From: Eukaryota sp. TZLM1-RC
Lineage: Eukaryota > Metamonada: BaSk clade
Length of the DNA stretch: 64,000 nucleotides
Direction: 5' to 3'
NCBI GenBank assembly: GCA_040285825.1
Contig: JAUPSS010000003.1
Span: forward strand, 248,001-312,000
The stretch's first letter is position 1; each line of letters starts with the position of its first letter. The position numbers and the translations under genes were made by a program. Shown here piece by piece: positions 43,501 to 55,000 of the stretch. The notes under the pieces were generated by a model. The model was not told the DNA's origin, ran no database searches, and worked only from the letters and a program-made list of their open reading frames with translations.

Positions 43501-43754
43501 TGGAAGTTCTACCTCTGAAATATTTAGATCCACTACTATCTGTAGTTGTTGGATGTTTACCCTTAGCTAGCAAATCTTTCAAATTAGAGTTCGTTCGCGA
43601 TGTGACTATTTCATTTCTAAATTTAATTAGATTCTCCCAAAAGGTTAGTGAAGAAGTAAAGAGAAATGGAGAAATTTCTCTTGCTGAATTGGGTGGAAGT
43701 CCCACTTTAAAATTACTAAAAAATGCTGATCAATTGTTTAATTCATGTAGGTAG
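40560..43754 (+). CDS. Large all-helical protein of unknown function, 1064 aa
   Basis: An uninterrupted frame with repeated amphipathic helices and Leu/Phe/Ser-rich composition, suggesting an ARM/HEAT-like scaffold. No enzymatic motif, signal peptide or membrane anchor was seen. Large subunits of nuclear complexes (for example Integrator or exportins) look like this, but no specific match could be made. The start is supported by a promoter motif at fixed distance. Its 3' end converges on the SPATA20-like gene, about 45 bp apart. Confidence 0.85.
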   Translation: MDLGEYYMQQNSLLADPIPPLLDLIADSSWDKIRDLIIERFPEGVSSNIDDPTTAGIIPHLVLHKLINPSNTDVSYLCNRFSNLITHCENLLTLDLSIFTDQRLSSPPDASTFNELPLFLKAEALFKEFVAVSRFVSTAKEYISLDTLSSLAPISTSFPHQAAFIVASTARTFPYPSVLSVPVFAKVLGYIDICMDKWALTTAWVSNAPHLQDQIVNCFLSDYMYLPVVRFLSFLSNSNKISIFQKATLSPTPVSIATALSCTATPRDVDLFLKFLLAYPQNISKIASSFTPKSNIHFVPKIIEATRRALLHDLNSKVLIDSGDLSPSSATCLSICLGLYKPLPKPFEIKQFLSMIDASQFDQVVVQNPQSLLIPLLSILPFGQCSDSQNLIVKSFFQDQVVPFTQHYIQSNHLPVNYISLLCLVGIVSSAEKPKKFEILFNKLVTLLTGVEIKALVGGALIFSCLLFNSISRDLTSFIWNLDPAAFLVQCRSQQLGIWLELVDVLFNVSDLHQLNLQKGYEFFENFGQKCEIFTNPHTRIKSSHRLAFVAMRLGQAAGKAKLPPFNFSLLTKYCSFIGYNNNVSNDELTPISKVLLQYCTILLCLCFSYCAEAVEVEIPLKHAELLLTLPIHSISSLLISFDLKKLDQMFLRCVKLFIPLNSFVYKAELFLNSPFTLGFDFSFKLLNVNVLKPTRDHFPALLSTLLSFNYPLSAQYLEQLVQLITPFIDKNNVLSISSLLFVFLSKYTLCFHSKHLSLILSRLFDESFTSIEDFLGRFILNPHHFTLDCFTDFITFVLYCFCERTSLRVDPKSFKLTSNEAHSLYLGVFRQLLTSAISLPNSFKLLSLLSKGGPVIGQLIPVSQALNYYALKESFLLKDMVKRPLPLNVVSFLVYSIPSIKHELAFMKEFFINISHSIKNHAEVCSVLQSLSAMVFNIDYFYFNPSTSDFVFFVVDYCYYCLLVTEGSQIHPTQSIYKTLEVLPLKYLDPLLSVVVGCLPLASKSFKLEFVRDVTISFLNLIRFSQKVSEEVKRNGEISLAELGGSPTLKLLKNADQLFNSCR

Positions 43755-43800
43755 ATGCAATATTTTTTAAAAAATTAATTGTTATACTCTTTAAGTTTTA

Positions 43801-45495
43801 TTAATCAAGATCAATGAATTTATGTATTGAGCAGCAAAATGATTCTCTACATGACTCTTCATTGTACCATGCTAATAAAAATTTCTTAACTGTTGTACTT
43901 TCTCCAATGCCATGATTAACTAGCCCAACAAGAGCTTCAACGGTGATTAAGAATGGATTAGGGAGGTTTCCCTTGGTGGAACATTTTGAAATTCTAGGAA
44001 TAAGTGATTTTTTTGAATTATAGAATAAAATTGCTTCATTGTCTTTTGCTTGAAAATCAGCAAGGATAATTTTACGAATTTGTGCACATTCATCCAATAG
44101 ATCAACAACATCATCGACATCATTAATTAAAGCAACCAAACCCCTCAAGAGATACCCCAAATCCTCTAGTGTCGTATCAAATGAACACTTACCGTGATAG
44201 AAAGAGTGGCATGGAGAGTCAAAAACATTGAATGTTGAAAGCAAAGATTCTGCTAGCTGACAGGCTTGTTCTATATACTGTGTATTCTTAGTTGCTTTGC
44301 CAACCGCTGCAAGAGCCCAAAGCAAAAGACTATTCCAACTAAGAAGACACTTTTCATCCCTTTTGCAACCTAATCGATCCTGTCTTGCTTTGAATAAAAG
44401 ATTTTTACCAATACCCAATAAAGTGTTTTCTCTGTCGGTTAACTGAGAGTATAGTTTGGTTAGGAATGGATTAGACATTTCCTCATTGGCAGTGAACAAA
44501 ACCAAAAACTCAGAAATGGTCCGTTCATCAAGACCCCCAACTTCCAACACCTCCACTACTTCGGCTCTTGTCCACTGGTAGAAAGCGCCTTCACAACCTG
44601 TGAGGTCTTCAGCATCAACACCACAGCAATAAAGTCCATTCTCCAAGCGCATTTCCCTATTCAAAAAGCTAATCAGTCTATGAATGACATTCAAAAGAAG
44701 TGAGTCTTGATCATGATTGTAAAGGAGTGCCAAGATTAACAACAGTTGAGCTTGATCATACAACATCTTTTCAAAATGTGGTACCTTCCATTGAAGATCC
44801 GTTGCATAGCGAAAAACACCATCACCTAGTTGATCATAAGTGCCAGATGAAATTAAATTTAAAACAAAATCCTTACAGAAACTTAAACCATGGGGATTTC
44901 CATCATAAACACAAAGACGAAGAAGTTCAAAAGGAACGAACCTTGGCCCAGTAAAAACGGCTCTGTACCTACGAATAGCATTGTCAAGTTCTTTAGTGCA
45001 ACATAAAGAGCTTAATGAAGAAGCAAATGGTGAGCTTAGAGATAATAGCGAGATGGTCGCCTCATAAACACTTTGTCCTATCGATTCATATTCACGAAGA
45101 TCAGAATTTGAAACTCTGTTACAGAGCTCTATCAATTCAGGCTTTGGCAAGTATGTGAAGGTGTAAAACGGATGGAGATTGGATGTCAGAAATAGGTTGC
45201 AAGGCCAGCCAGCAGTGCCTTGTATGGATGATGCTGCAGTGATGTAAAACAGGTCCACATCGGGACAGGCTTCTCTGTCCACTTTGATACACATAAAAGG
45301 TAAGAGAGACTCAGCCACTTCTTGCTGAGAGAAACATTCACGATTCATGACGTGACACCAATGGCAGGTAGAGTATCCGATTGAGAGAAATATCAATTTG
45401 TCCTGATTCTTGGCTTTGGAAATAGTGGAGTGATCCCAAGACATCCATTGAATAGGGTTAGTTTCATGTTGTTGAAGATAAGGCGAGTCCTCCAT
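43801..45495 (-). CDS. SPATA20/YyaL family thioredoxin-domain protein
   Basis: 564 aa. The N-terminus is the conserved thioredoxin-like domain of the family (DUF255): DSPYLQQHETNPIQW at residues 3-17, then IGYSTCHWCHVMNRECF with the CxxC (C44-H-W-C47), VDREACPDVD and GTAGWPCNLFLT. The rest resembles the (alpha/alpha)6 glycosidase-like domain: GDGVFRYATDLQWKVPHFEK followed by MLYDQAQLL, then GCEGAFYQWTRAEV, SWNSLLLWALA and HGIGES. Human SPATA20 is a putative redox protein with a role in sperm; the biochemical activity is uncertain. It is shorter than the 650-800 aa usual for the family, mainly through shorter loops, but all landmarks are present. Confidence 0.92.
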   Translation of the reverse strand: MEDSPYLQQHETNPIQWMSWDHSTISKAKNQDKLIFLSIGYSTCHWCHVMNRECFSQQEVAESLLPFMCIKVDREACPDVDLFYITAASSIQGTAGWPCNLFLTSNLHPFYTFTYLPKPELIELCNRVSNSDLREYESIGQSVYEATISLLSLSSPFASSLSSLCCTKELDNAIRRYRAVFTGPRFVPFELLRLCVYDGNPHGLSFCKDFVLNLISSGTYDQLGDGVFRYATDLQWKVPHFEKMLYDQAQLLLILALLYNHDQDSLLLNVIHRLISFLNREMRLENGLYCCGVDAEDLTGCEGAFYQWTRAEVVEVLEVGGLDERTISEFLVLFTANEEMSNPFLTKLYSQLTDRENTLLGIGKNLLFKARQDRLGCKRDEKCLLSWNSLLLWALAAVGKATKNTQYIEQACQLAESLLSTFNVFDSPCHSFYHGKCSFDTTLEDLGYLLRGLVALINDVDDVVDLLDECAQIRKIILADFQAKDNEAILFYNSKKSLIPRISKCSTKGNLPNPFLITVEALVGLVNHGIGESTTVKKFLLAWYNEESCRESFCCSIHKFIDLD

Positions 45496-45795
45496 GGGTC
45501 AAATTTGTCTGAAACGTTCAACAAGAAGAGAACCAAATGGAAGAAAGATATCTGCAGAAATGGGTTGGTATATGACAGGTTGAAAAAGACGTATTTCAGT
45601 GATTGCTTGAAGCTCTGTTTCGCATATTACAAGATGATTGTGAATGACTTAGTTAATGATCTGTCTGTGGTTATCAACATAGACTGGAAATGCATTCTTT
45701 ATCTGAAATGTCAATTTCCAATACTTCAACCATATTCACATGTCTAAACTTAACCTTACGGAGATGATCGGCTTAGATCAAAATACGTTGGATTT
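45496..45795. other. Spacer between SPATA20 and Fanzor F5
   Basis: About 300 bp with no recognised gene. It must hold the SPATA20 promoter (minus strand) and possibly the right end of the F5 element. Confidence 0.4.
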
Positions 45796-45817
45796 GAAGA
45801 CTCTTATTGAGGTCTTC
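45796..45817 (-). other. Hairpin overlapping the Fanzor F5 stop codon
   Basis: GAAGAC (45796-45801) pairs with GTCTTC (45812-45817), a perfect 6-bp stem with a 10-nt loop, at the 3' end of Fanzor F5. It could be part of a guide-RNA scaffold or chance; it differs from the copy A/B hairpins. Confidence 0.3.
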
Positions 45818-46485
45818 TAAAAGCTACGGGTTTAGTGTTCAAAAAATACTCGCTTACTGCAATCTCCCACTGGTTTCTCGAGGCAGAGATATCTCTTGAC
45901 CAAACCATTCCACATTCTGGACATGCAAAATAGGCTTTAGACTTTTTCCTTTCTCCATTCTCTATGAAGTAAAGGTCTTCATGGAAGACTTTGCAACAGT
46001 TCACTTTGTTAGATGTATAGTATTCATCGCCATCCTTCACGGTTGGAAATCGAGCCTTGAGATACTTCAGAAAACGCTTTTTGGTGTTTTCACTCTTTGA
46101 CGGGATGGTCCATCACCTCCTTTCCCAACCCAAATAGTCACTTCACGATTTTCAGCCATGTTTTTGATTTTCTGGACAAAATGGCTGCATCTCTTTTGGC
46201 GATGGATAAAAAATTCGAAGCGATTACAGCGTATAGCTTTTCTTTTTCCTTGATGTAGATGGTCGTCCAATAAACTTTGTCTTTCAGTGTTGTCTCTTTG
46301 AGGATTCACATTAAGCCACTGTTCCATTTCAGTACGTTTAGCAACATCTATATATTCTGCTGCCATTGCGGTCAGATACTGATAATAGCCCTGAACGGAA
46401 TAACAGTTTGGAGTCAGTTGGCTCAATAGAGAAGACGTCATTGAGCGAGGCTTGGGTGATAGGACAATGCTTGAATGCATTGGTC
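45804..46485 (-). mobile_element. Fanzor relic F5, 5'-truncated, related to copies A/B
   Basis: Two minus-strand frames. 46480-46067 reads SIVLSPKPRSMTSSLLSQLT, RCNRFEFFIHRQKRCSHFVQ and VTIWVGKGGDGPSRQRVKTP (RuvC-II region). 46040-45804 reads KVNCCKVFHEDLYF, FACPECGMVWSRDISASRNQ (zinc ribbon and third RuvC Asp) and KPVAFRRPQ. Residue-level similarity to A/B is clear but lower than between A and B, so it is an older or sister lineage. RuvC-I and the N-terminus are gone; the break at about 46490 joins a LINE family A copy in opposite orientation. SPATA20 follows in the same direction. Confidence 0.78.
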
Positions 46486-46489
46486 CACA

Positions 46490-47960
46490 TGCTTGACCAG
46501 CTGTCTAACCGACTAGATTACTGTGGTAGGGGCTCATGGCCACAAAGAAAGGGTAAATAAACCATCTTAATGCGAGCAAATGCCTTCTGATTGGCTCTTG
46601 TGCTCAGAATCTTGTGATAAACGATTCTGCTGTCCCTCTTATTCATTATAGTAGTGATGCTTTTAAGTTCCTTGGTTGTTGGTTAGAAAATGTGCCTCAC
46701 AAGTTATTTCGGAAAAAATAAAAATTGAACTTGATTCAATTTCCACATTATGGCGGTTTAGGTTGGACGAAGGCTTCTATTCTTACTTTGTGTGCTTTTT
46801 ATTGGTGGATGCAGAAATGCAATCTTTGACTTTTCCGAAAGATTTGCAGAATGGGAAGATTTATTGATGACAACGCAAAGTTCCACTGTTTTTGCATTAA
46901 ATGAAGAAATTTCAAAAACTGATGTAGAAAAATGGAGTCGATGCTTTCCCCAATCATTCAGTGGCAATATTCCTGAAAAGAATCTTTTAGATTTAAAATA
47001 CACTCTTCGAACATTACAGAAACGATTGACTGGAAAGTATGAAAATGATCTTTATAATAATATATGCAGCTCGACTTTTTTTCAATCAAGATCTTCACTC
47101 ATTGTTATTGGAAAAGGGTGTTTGTGAAAATCAGTCATCAGTTTCTTCACTGTTTGTAACCATTGTACCACGAAGATTTGGATTGTGTGCCACTAATGAA
47201 GCATTTGTAAAAAAAATGAGATTATATTTGAATATCCCCATTAATCAATTATTATCAAAAGAAAAATGTATTTGTTCGAATTCACCTCAACTCACTTTGC
47301 GCCATGTTCTGAACTGTTCTAAATTGATAACTTATCGTTCTTCATTACATGATGCTGTTAGAGACGCTGTTTTCAATATGGCACAAACTGCAAGGATATC
47401 GTGTATCAAAGAGCCCCTGCTAAAGGAAACACTTTCTCTGAATAATTTTGGTTCTGATGATAGAGGTGATGTATACTGTGATTGGATTAATAATTCTGAA
47501 GCTATTGTTGACTTTGTCTCATGTAATGTTGCAAATGATACTTTGGTTCACAGAAGAAAACTTAATCCTGTGGCTGCTCTGGATTTTAAAGCAAAAGAGA
47601 AACATAGAAAATATGATAAAGATATTGAAGAGGCTAATGTCGATAGAAATACACAGCTGGTTTTTATTGCTTTCCCATTTTCGATAAATGGAAGATTATC
47701 AGTTGAAGCAGAAACTTTTTTGGATGACTTCCAAAAATTGGTGCAAGAAAAAACAATGAAAAGATTTGATATTTTTTTATGACGTTCACGGATTCAATTT
47801 ACCATTATTAATAGATTACCTCGGTTTTTCAATCGAATTAGAGAAGCTTTAGCTAGACAGCAAGCAGATCAAGATTTTGTAGAGGAAATCTTGGTTCAAT
47901 GATAGTCGTCCCATTAGTATGAGATAATTTAATTAAGTGTGCAAATTCAATAAATACTTT
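46490..47960 (+). mobile_element. LINE family A, copy A2 (RT tail, zinc finger, endonuclease)
   Basis: At 46600-46730 one frame reads SDAFKFLGCWLENVPHKLFR, the non-LTR reverse-transcriptase motif with FLG. Further on come a thumb-like helical part (about 46800-47100) and the finger CICSNSPQLTLRHVLNCSKL (C-x-C...H...C). The endonuclease follows: VDFVSCNVANDT, NPVAALDFKAKEKHRKYDKD, FIAFPFSINGRLSVEAETFL. Frame changes near 47100 and a stop near 47782 show it is inactive. Copies A1, A3 and A4 are shorter pieces of the same family. The 5' end abuts Fanzor F5. Confidence 0.75.
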
Positions 47961-48032
47961 GCTAATCATCGTAAAAATGAGGAAAAGGGAAAAATATTAT
48001 TTATTTACAATCTGTTTAACAGCTACAACAGA

Positions 48033-50765
48033 CTACTTTAGTGATTCAAATTCACTTTCAAATACGCTGGGCAACAGCCCTGCCTTCTTAATACTATGCA
48101 ATGATGTAATACCATCTTGCACTTTTGCATCTACCTCCAAACTGTGTAACTTCAAAAATAGACAAAATGCTGCCACTTTACCATAAAAGTCAACCAAGTT
48201 GACCAAGTTGACATTTGAACTGTTAGTTAAAAATTTCAAAAACTCTTCATCGTCATTCCAACTCCTGGAAAATTGGGTGATGAAATTGGTTTCAACCTCT
48301 GTGGGTGGCTTTGTTAAAGGTAAATTGAGACTAATCTGGGTTGATAAACTAATTAATTTGTCAGAGAGGTCAAAAGAAAGGCCTCGTTGTGAAAAAGATA
48401 TGCTGAAACCTAAACAGAAGCAAGCCATTGATTGGATAAAGGTCGACAGTGTTTAAAAAGACATAACAAATTCTCCAATTCCAGTTGTGAGACACCAACA
48501 GATTCCAGTATTTTGAAAGCTTCAACGGCAAAAGAACATATTACAATTGACTAATGAAGACCACAGAAAAATCAAAACCAAAAAAATCTACATCAGCTTT
48601 TCCTCGTAATTGATGAGTGAATCGTAGTAAAAATTTGGAAGTGAAAGTCATTAAAGCCTCAAAATCGGAATGTTCTGTCTTGTTAGATTTCAACACATTA
48701 ATAAGTTGAGAAGCAATGTTAATTAGAAACTGCTGATGAATTTCACAAGCAGAAAACACAATCCCAAGCAATAATTTCTTGCTTTCCACCGCAAAATCTT
48801 CTTTAGAAGAAGATTCAAAAGCCTGAATGAAGTAATTAAGGAGATTATTACTGGTACTGCTGAGAATTTTGTTACACTGCTTCTTGAAATTTTCCTTGTG
48901 AAAGTTCTTTGAATAATAAAAAACAGCATGAACAATTTCAAAATGATACACACATGTTTTTTTGGTCAAAAATCAACTGGCAGTTTTAATAATTCTGGAA
49001 CAACTGATAACTTGATCAAACAATCCAAAATGTTATTGGGTGTACTTGCTTCAGCTGAACAAACTGCTTCGTAAAGAAATGATAATAAGTGTTCTCCTCC
49101 GACATTATGCTTCAAGGCAGCGGAAAAAAGTTCACAACAAGGTGAAGCAACTTCAACTAGCCCACCACACAAAAGACCCAATGCAAAACAAGCATCAAAT
49201 GACAAGTGAGTCAAACGTTTACAGAATTGAGGGAGTAATTTAGTCCTGAGTTCGTTGACTAGAGAGGTTTTTAAACTTCCTGAGCAAGAATTTACCAAAA
49301 CAAACCAGATTTCAAACAAATAGTATAAAAACTCAGCGGGTAAATAAAAATTCCAATTAGCGTGCGGTAAGGGTATTGACAACAAAGTATTCAAAAAATT
49401 ATCATCAATTAGGCTAATAAACAAAGCATTAGTGACTTCATCTCTGTCAAAGACAGCTGAACTTCTGTAAACAATAAAGACAAACCTCAAAAGAACAATG
49501 TAGTCTGATTGAGGAACTTCCCAGGAAACACATCCACTCAAAAGACTCACAACAAGAGGAACCAACTCAGAGATAAGCTGAATTGCATGATCAGAAAGGG
49601 TAAAGTTTGAAGTGATGCCCTCATAGCTGAGGCAATTGCAGAGTGATTCAAAGAACCAAACGCAATGCTCCGTGAAAGAATTTTCAAATGTCTGAACTGA
49701 AGTCAATTGTCCAGCCAACACTGTTGCTTGTTCAAGTAGATAGACTAGAATCTCAACACCAAAAGAGTACTTGATGCAAGTTTTTGCCAACAAACCACAT
49801 CGATGTTGAAGTTCTTCGTTCTGGGAGATTATCCATATACCCCATGTTTCAATTTTTTGAACCAAACACCTGGCAAAATACTCATTATTAAACGCCAAAA
49901 CTTCTAACAAAGCGAAAAGTGAAGCCTTTGCTGAAGAAGATATAGAGGAACTAGAAACATTCATGAAAACTTTCAAGAATTTATCCACTCTTTCTTCGTA
50001 ATTAGGATGAGATTGATCAAACAAGACAATAAAAACATCTGAAAAACAACTAAAATCGCCTATACAATCACAGACCTGATAAAGACCTTCACAAACAACA
50101 TTGACAACTTCAATATTTACCAAGACAGAATTCAGAAATTGGGCAAATTTCTGGGAATTGCAATTAATGTAAAAAAAGACTGACCAAACAGAATCAGTGT
50201 TGATCAAATCCAAGAAATCTCGAGTCCAAGGATGACTGGTTGAGATCACAATAACATGGAGTAGTTTAAAGATAGGGTCATAATCAGCTCTAACTTTATC
50301 ATCACCCAAGTGTTTTTCGAATTCAATAGGGAACGGAAAGGGAAAGAAATTAGTATAATCAGCAACCAAATATTTAATCAATTCTGTTGGTAGGTCCAAT
50401 TTCATCAGTAACTGGGGAATACAGAGATCTAACGAACAAAGATGATAAAGTACCTCGAAAAATTCTTCATAATTTCTCCAATGAATTCTGGATAAGTTCA
50501 AGCAAGAGCTCCAACGATGGATAAACTTCACCACAACAGATTGATCACAATCAATTTTCTGAGTTTCAGATTGATTGAGTGACGAAAGAAGATCCTTTTC
50601 GACAGAAAAACAGACATACATAGCAATGTTGAAAATTCTAGCAAAATTTTGACGCACAATTGGTACCGAAGAAGAGATCAAAATATGAGGAAAAGAGCTC
50701 AAAACACCATTTACAGCAGAGAAAACCAGTTCCACATTTGCAAAACAGACAAAACTTTTGCTCAA
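48033..50765 (-). pseudogene. Large helical-repeat gene, 5'-truncated at a LINE, several frames
   Basis: The main frame (50765-48966) encodes 599 residues of helical-repeat type (for example FSAVNGVLSSFPHILISSSV, YLLEQATVLAGQLTSVQTFE), with no ATG: an in-frame stop precedes it where LINE sequence starts (about 50762). Coding text continues in other frames at 48969-48541, 48535-48400 (FAVEAFKILESVGVSQLELE) and 48428-48033. GT-AG segments of 71, 14 and 38 nt could bridge these, so they may be introns rather than frameshifts. Loss of the 5' end makes a normal product unlikely. Family not recognised. Confidence 0.6.
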
Positions 50766-52000
50766 AAATTCAAACTATTTCATGTCACTTTTCTGTCTTC
50801 ACTTGTTGGAATTGATCCATCGTACATGAAAATATACATTTTTAAACGCAAAACATGGTGGAGCTGGTTTTCACAAAGGAAGCAGAATTGTCAAAGCAGC
50901 TTTTATTGGTGGAAAGAAAAATTTTCTTTTCAGTTCTTTTAAACGTTTTCCTGCATTGTGATTATCATTTGTGAAAAACTCCAATCTTCCAGTTTTTGAT
51001 GATCTTCAAAATCTAATTAATGATTTTCCTCAAGATGTTTGTATATGACTGGTTCATCAAAACACTTCTCCAAAAACAGTTGAAGCTCGTTTATTTGATG
51101 TGTTAACCAAAGCTGCATTTAATTTACAAAAAAGAATTACTGATATAGAGGAAGAAATATTTTTGAATGGTTTACTTTCTAATCATTCAGAAAACAAACA
51201 GTTATATCAATTTTTCTTAGAAGTTTCTTTTGCTTACGGTGTTTCTGCTGGTGCTGCTTCTATTACTCAACCTTTCCGAAAATTTGGATTGTGGTTAGAA
51301 GATGGTGTTTACAGACTTGCTATGAACATACGTTTAAATGTACCTGCTAATATTGGTCAAACTGATTTGAAGTATAGATGTAGACACTTTTCTTTACTTT
51401 GCACCATATCTTCAATTGTAACAAATTTGGAAAATTTCGTGATTTTCTTCACAATTGAGTGAGAGAAACCTTGTGGTCGATGTGCAGTAATTCAGGTTTA
51501 AGTTTTGAAATTGAAGTAATTTTGAAATCATTATACCCAGATGTTGTGACGAATGACACCAAGGATGTTGTTCCTTCGTTTAAAGTTACTGTTGACTTAT
51601 TAATTGATGTTGAGACAGTTGACAAAACAAATAATACAAACTGTGGACATCAAGATGTGATGAAAATATTAACTCGCAACGAATTAATCAAGCACAATCA
51701 TTTTGATCCTTTAGTACTCAAAATGAATAAGTTTTTAAAATCTAAACAAAAGATTCAATGGTCTTGTAATTTCTTTGAATGGACGATTAAGATTTTAGGC
51801 AACCTTGATGTTGGATGAATTTAATGATTTTATCATCAAAAAACGCCATTTGTTTATGTTAAATTTCTGGATCAATTGAATTGTCCTCAAGTTGTACAAA
51901 GGTCTTGGTAAAAAGGTTGAGGCTGTGGAACTTGCTGTTGCTCAAAGAGTGTTTCACAATGTAGGTGGAGACTCCTCTCCTTTGAGGAAGTAAGTGTAAT
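50762..52000 (+). mobile_element. LINE family B, copy B2
   Basis: Near-identical to B1 and B3. Landmarks in order: GGAGFHKGSRIVKAAFIGGK (thumb), IEEEIFLNGLLSNHSENKQL, GLWLEDGVYRLAMNIRLNVP, a diverged zinc finger (CRHFSLL) and the endonuclease PSFKVTVDLLIDVETVD. Frame change near 51460 and stops make it inactive. The 5' end is truncated and sits exactly where the gene at 48-50.8 kb is broken off. The 3' end is about 60 bp before the pecanex ATG. Confidence 0.75.
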
Positions 52001-52025
52001 AAATAAACATTTAATTTAAATTTTC

Positions 52026-52052
52026 CCACACATCTTCACTTCAATCGAACGA
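52026..52052 (+). promoter_or_regulatory. Leader motif shared with the LRR-PP2C gene
   Basis: CACACATCTTCACTTCAAT lies 8 nt before the ATG at 52053. The near-identical string precedes the ATG at 3306. The pecanex promoter must be very short, since LINE sequence ends just upstream. Confidence 0.4.
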
Positions 52053-55000
52053 ATGGTCGAACGCAATGAAATCAGTGCCGTAGATTTGTTGTTCGTCAAG
52101 TATCCCTCTGCTTTCCTTGGTGGAGGGTGGTTTGGACAATGTTCATTCCTTGAAGTTGTTTGCCACACTCTACTTCTGTGTTTATTATGGTTAGTCCCCT
52201 TTGTTACCCTCTCCAGTAATCATTCTTTGTCCAACTCATTCCTTTTGTCTTTAACAGTCTCCATTCCTGTTTCCATTATCTTCATTACCAACAGTGTTCT
52301 TCAGTGCCTTATCTCCCGTGGCTCTTTCTCTAAACTGTCAAAGCAACAAATCTCAAATTTTATTGATTCAAGACTCTCCCCGTCACAATTATCTTTTTCC
52401 ATCTTGCTTACTATTTCCTCTTCGTTCTTCATCTTTTATTTGTCCTCCAACCACCCTAATTCGTCGTTTGCTCTTTTCTTTTCCCTTTCTACTGCTCTCA
52501 AGTCGCTCATCAAGCAACCAGATCCTGAGCCCTCTTCGCCGATTTTCTCGTACTCTATCGCTGCCTATTCGAGAAGTTACTTCATTTCAGTTGTTGGTCT
52601 GTTGTTCTTCGTTACTCCTTCTCTGATATCACCTTTTCTTATCTTTCTCCTCTCCACAATGCCTTTCCTCACCCTTCTGGGTCTTATCCCCTCTCCCAAC
52701 ATCTTTACCCATTGGCTGTTGGAGCAGCTGAACATTGTGATTCTTGGGGGTTCTGGTTTTACCTCGTTAAAAGGTGCTTCTTTCTCTATTATTCTCAGCG
52801 GCTTTTTTGTTTTTGTTTCTAGATTTATTATGGTTTATTATCTTGATCATACCTCCAGAATTGTTTTTTCTTTTTTTATTTGTCTTTGTCTTTCTCTAGT
52901 GTACTTAAGTGCTCGAATTCCTCCCAATTTCTTTTCAAATTTAATCTTTTTTGTGCTGAATTTTAAAATTAAATCTGATTCGTCTGTTAAATCAAGAATT
53001 ACTTCTTTCAAACAGTTTGTTTCAAGAACCTTTATTGGGCTAATTAGTTTTAGTTTTATTTGGTTTTTAATTCCTCTCATTTTCCATTCAACTTTTCTTT
53101 CTTTTAATTCAATCAATCCAAGTTTAATCGCTGCTTTTATTTCTTCTCTTTTTTCTTTTGTTTTGTCCAATTTACGACAACAATTTCCTTTTGGAATATT
53201 TAATTCTCCTTTTTTTAGCAGAAGTCAGCCTCATTTTTCAATGTCAGTGACTACAATTAAAAAGGAAATTGATCCTCCTGCTGTCTGGGAAGTTGTTTTC
53301 ACAGGGTTGAAAATTATTGAATCAGCAGTGGTCTTTCCTTTCTTTGTAACAACTTTATTTATCAACTCAATCGCAATCAATCAAGAATCAATCACTCAAT
53401 CAGTTTCCTTTTCTTTTGTGTTAATCATTTGTTATTTCAAATTAATTAGGAGATCTATTCAATTTAGTTGCAATTGGTTTCTTTTGACTCTTTACTTTTG
53501 CTTCTCGAAAATCGATTTTGCTGTTCATTTTAATAATCTCTCTATATTCAAGGACAACCCAATTTTATTTCTCTTCTTATTTAGTGTTTTCAGTTCCAAA
53601 CTATTCGAGCTCATCTCAAAACTTTATTTCAACTTGTACTCACTACCCACCATCAATGGCTTCTCAATCCTGTTTGCTCCACATTCTGCTTTCATATTGG
53701 CCAACAAGCTCTTATCGGTGCTTCTCTCAGCCCCAATTGTTCCTTACTGTGGTGCTGCCTTTGCTTGGGTTTGCGGAACTCCAAGGCCTGTCAAGTTTTG
53801 GCACTCTGATGAAGACCAAAAAGATCCTTCCTTCAATTGGGACGATGTCAGAAGACTTGATGGTGCATTTTATGATCAACTCAACCAATCACTCTCACGT
53901 TCCCTATCACGTGATGGGTTCTATGGGAGACTGGGTGACGTTGACACTGGAGATGTACTTTTTCTTACAGGAGACCCTCTGACTGCGATGGTAGTAGTTG
54001 TGGAAAAGGGTTTGGGTTACATTGGATTCCAATTGAGAGGACTCGAATTCAAGGGAACACCATGTCACAATTCTGAAATGAGAAGCATTGAGAGTGTCCT
54101 GAATAGTGTTGACTTTTTAGGTGATGTACCTGGTTGGCAAGCTTTCAGATTTCACTTGATGAAGCTCATCAATGCCGATTACAGAGTCTTCACTTACTCA
54201 GTGGCTGACAACCCCCTTGGTCCACTCCTGGGTTCTTTCGACTTTTGCTCGCTTCTTATTGTCAACTCCACGTATGCACTTGCCTTTGTTTTAGCTACTG
54301 ATTCTGATTTAAGGAACTTCTTAACCTCTCGAGAACTCTCTGTTAATGTCTCCCGTTACAAGGAAATTGTACATTCTGAGGTTGGTGGTCCAGAAATCTG
54401 CCCAGATTGGGACAGAAGCGTGAATGGTGTTACCTTTAACTTTTTTATCAAGAGCTTTGGACAGTTCTCATCACATTGCAGAGCCTCTCATTGTACTCAT
54501 TTAGTGACCCAGGACGTCTTTGACTCTATCCTCTTTACTTTGTCTTGCTTAATGCGCAGGGTTTTATTGTCCAATTCGTCTCAATCTTCTACTTTTGATT
54601 TGTCTCACAGGTTTAATTCGGTGTTTCAGGGTGATTTGTCCAGCTTAAAGGATCTATCTTGGGTACCGTCTTCAGTGAAGAGGCTATTGGTGTTGGCAGC
54701 AAGGTTTTCACTTAAACTCCATTGTGATTACTTTATAGATGGGGATGATGAGTTCTCCGATCCTCAGATTCTGTTGTCCCGGTTACATGCATATAAAGAT
54801 TACCACATTATTTGCTCTGAAAGAGAACCTTTGTGGAATCAGGCTATAAGGTCTGAATCTCACAATATTGATACATTGAGGACCTATTTAGACGATGGCG
54901 AACGTAAGTTTTCGATATTGCAACTCAAATTGCAGTATCAAAAATTTGGCTTGCTGAAGCTCAACCAACATTCTGTCTTTGGTCAGTGGGCAAGTGCTGT

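Noticed and set aside
40560-43754. Integrator subunit identity for the 1064-aa protein
   Set aside because: General helical look only; no subunit-specific motif could be named.
45430-45747. Frame upstream of SPATA20 as a small gene
   Set aside because: It overlaps the SPATA20 start in antisense and has no recognisable domain or conserved leader.
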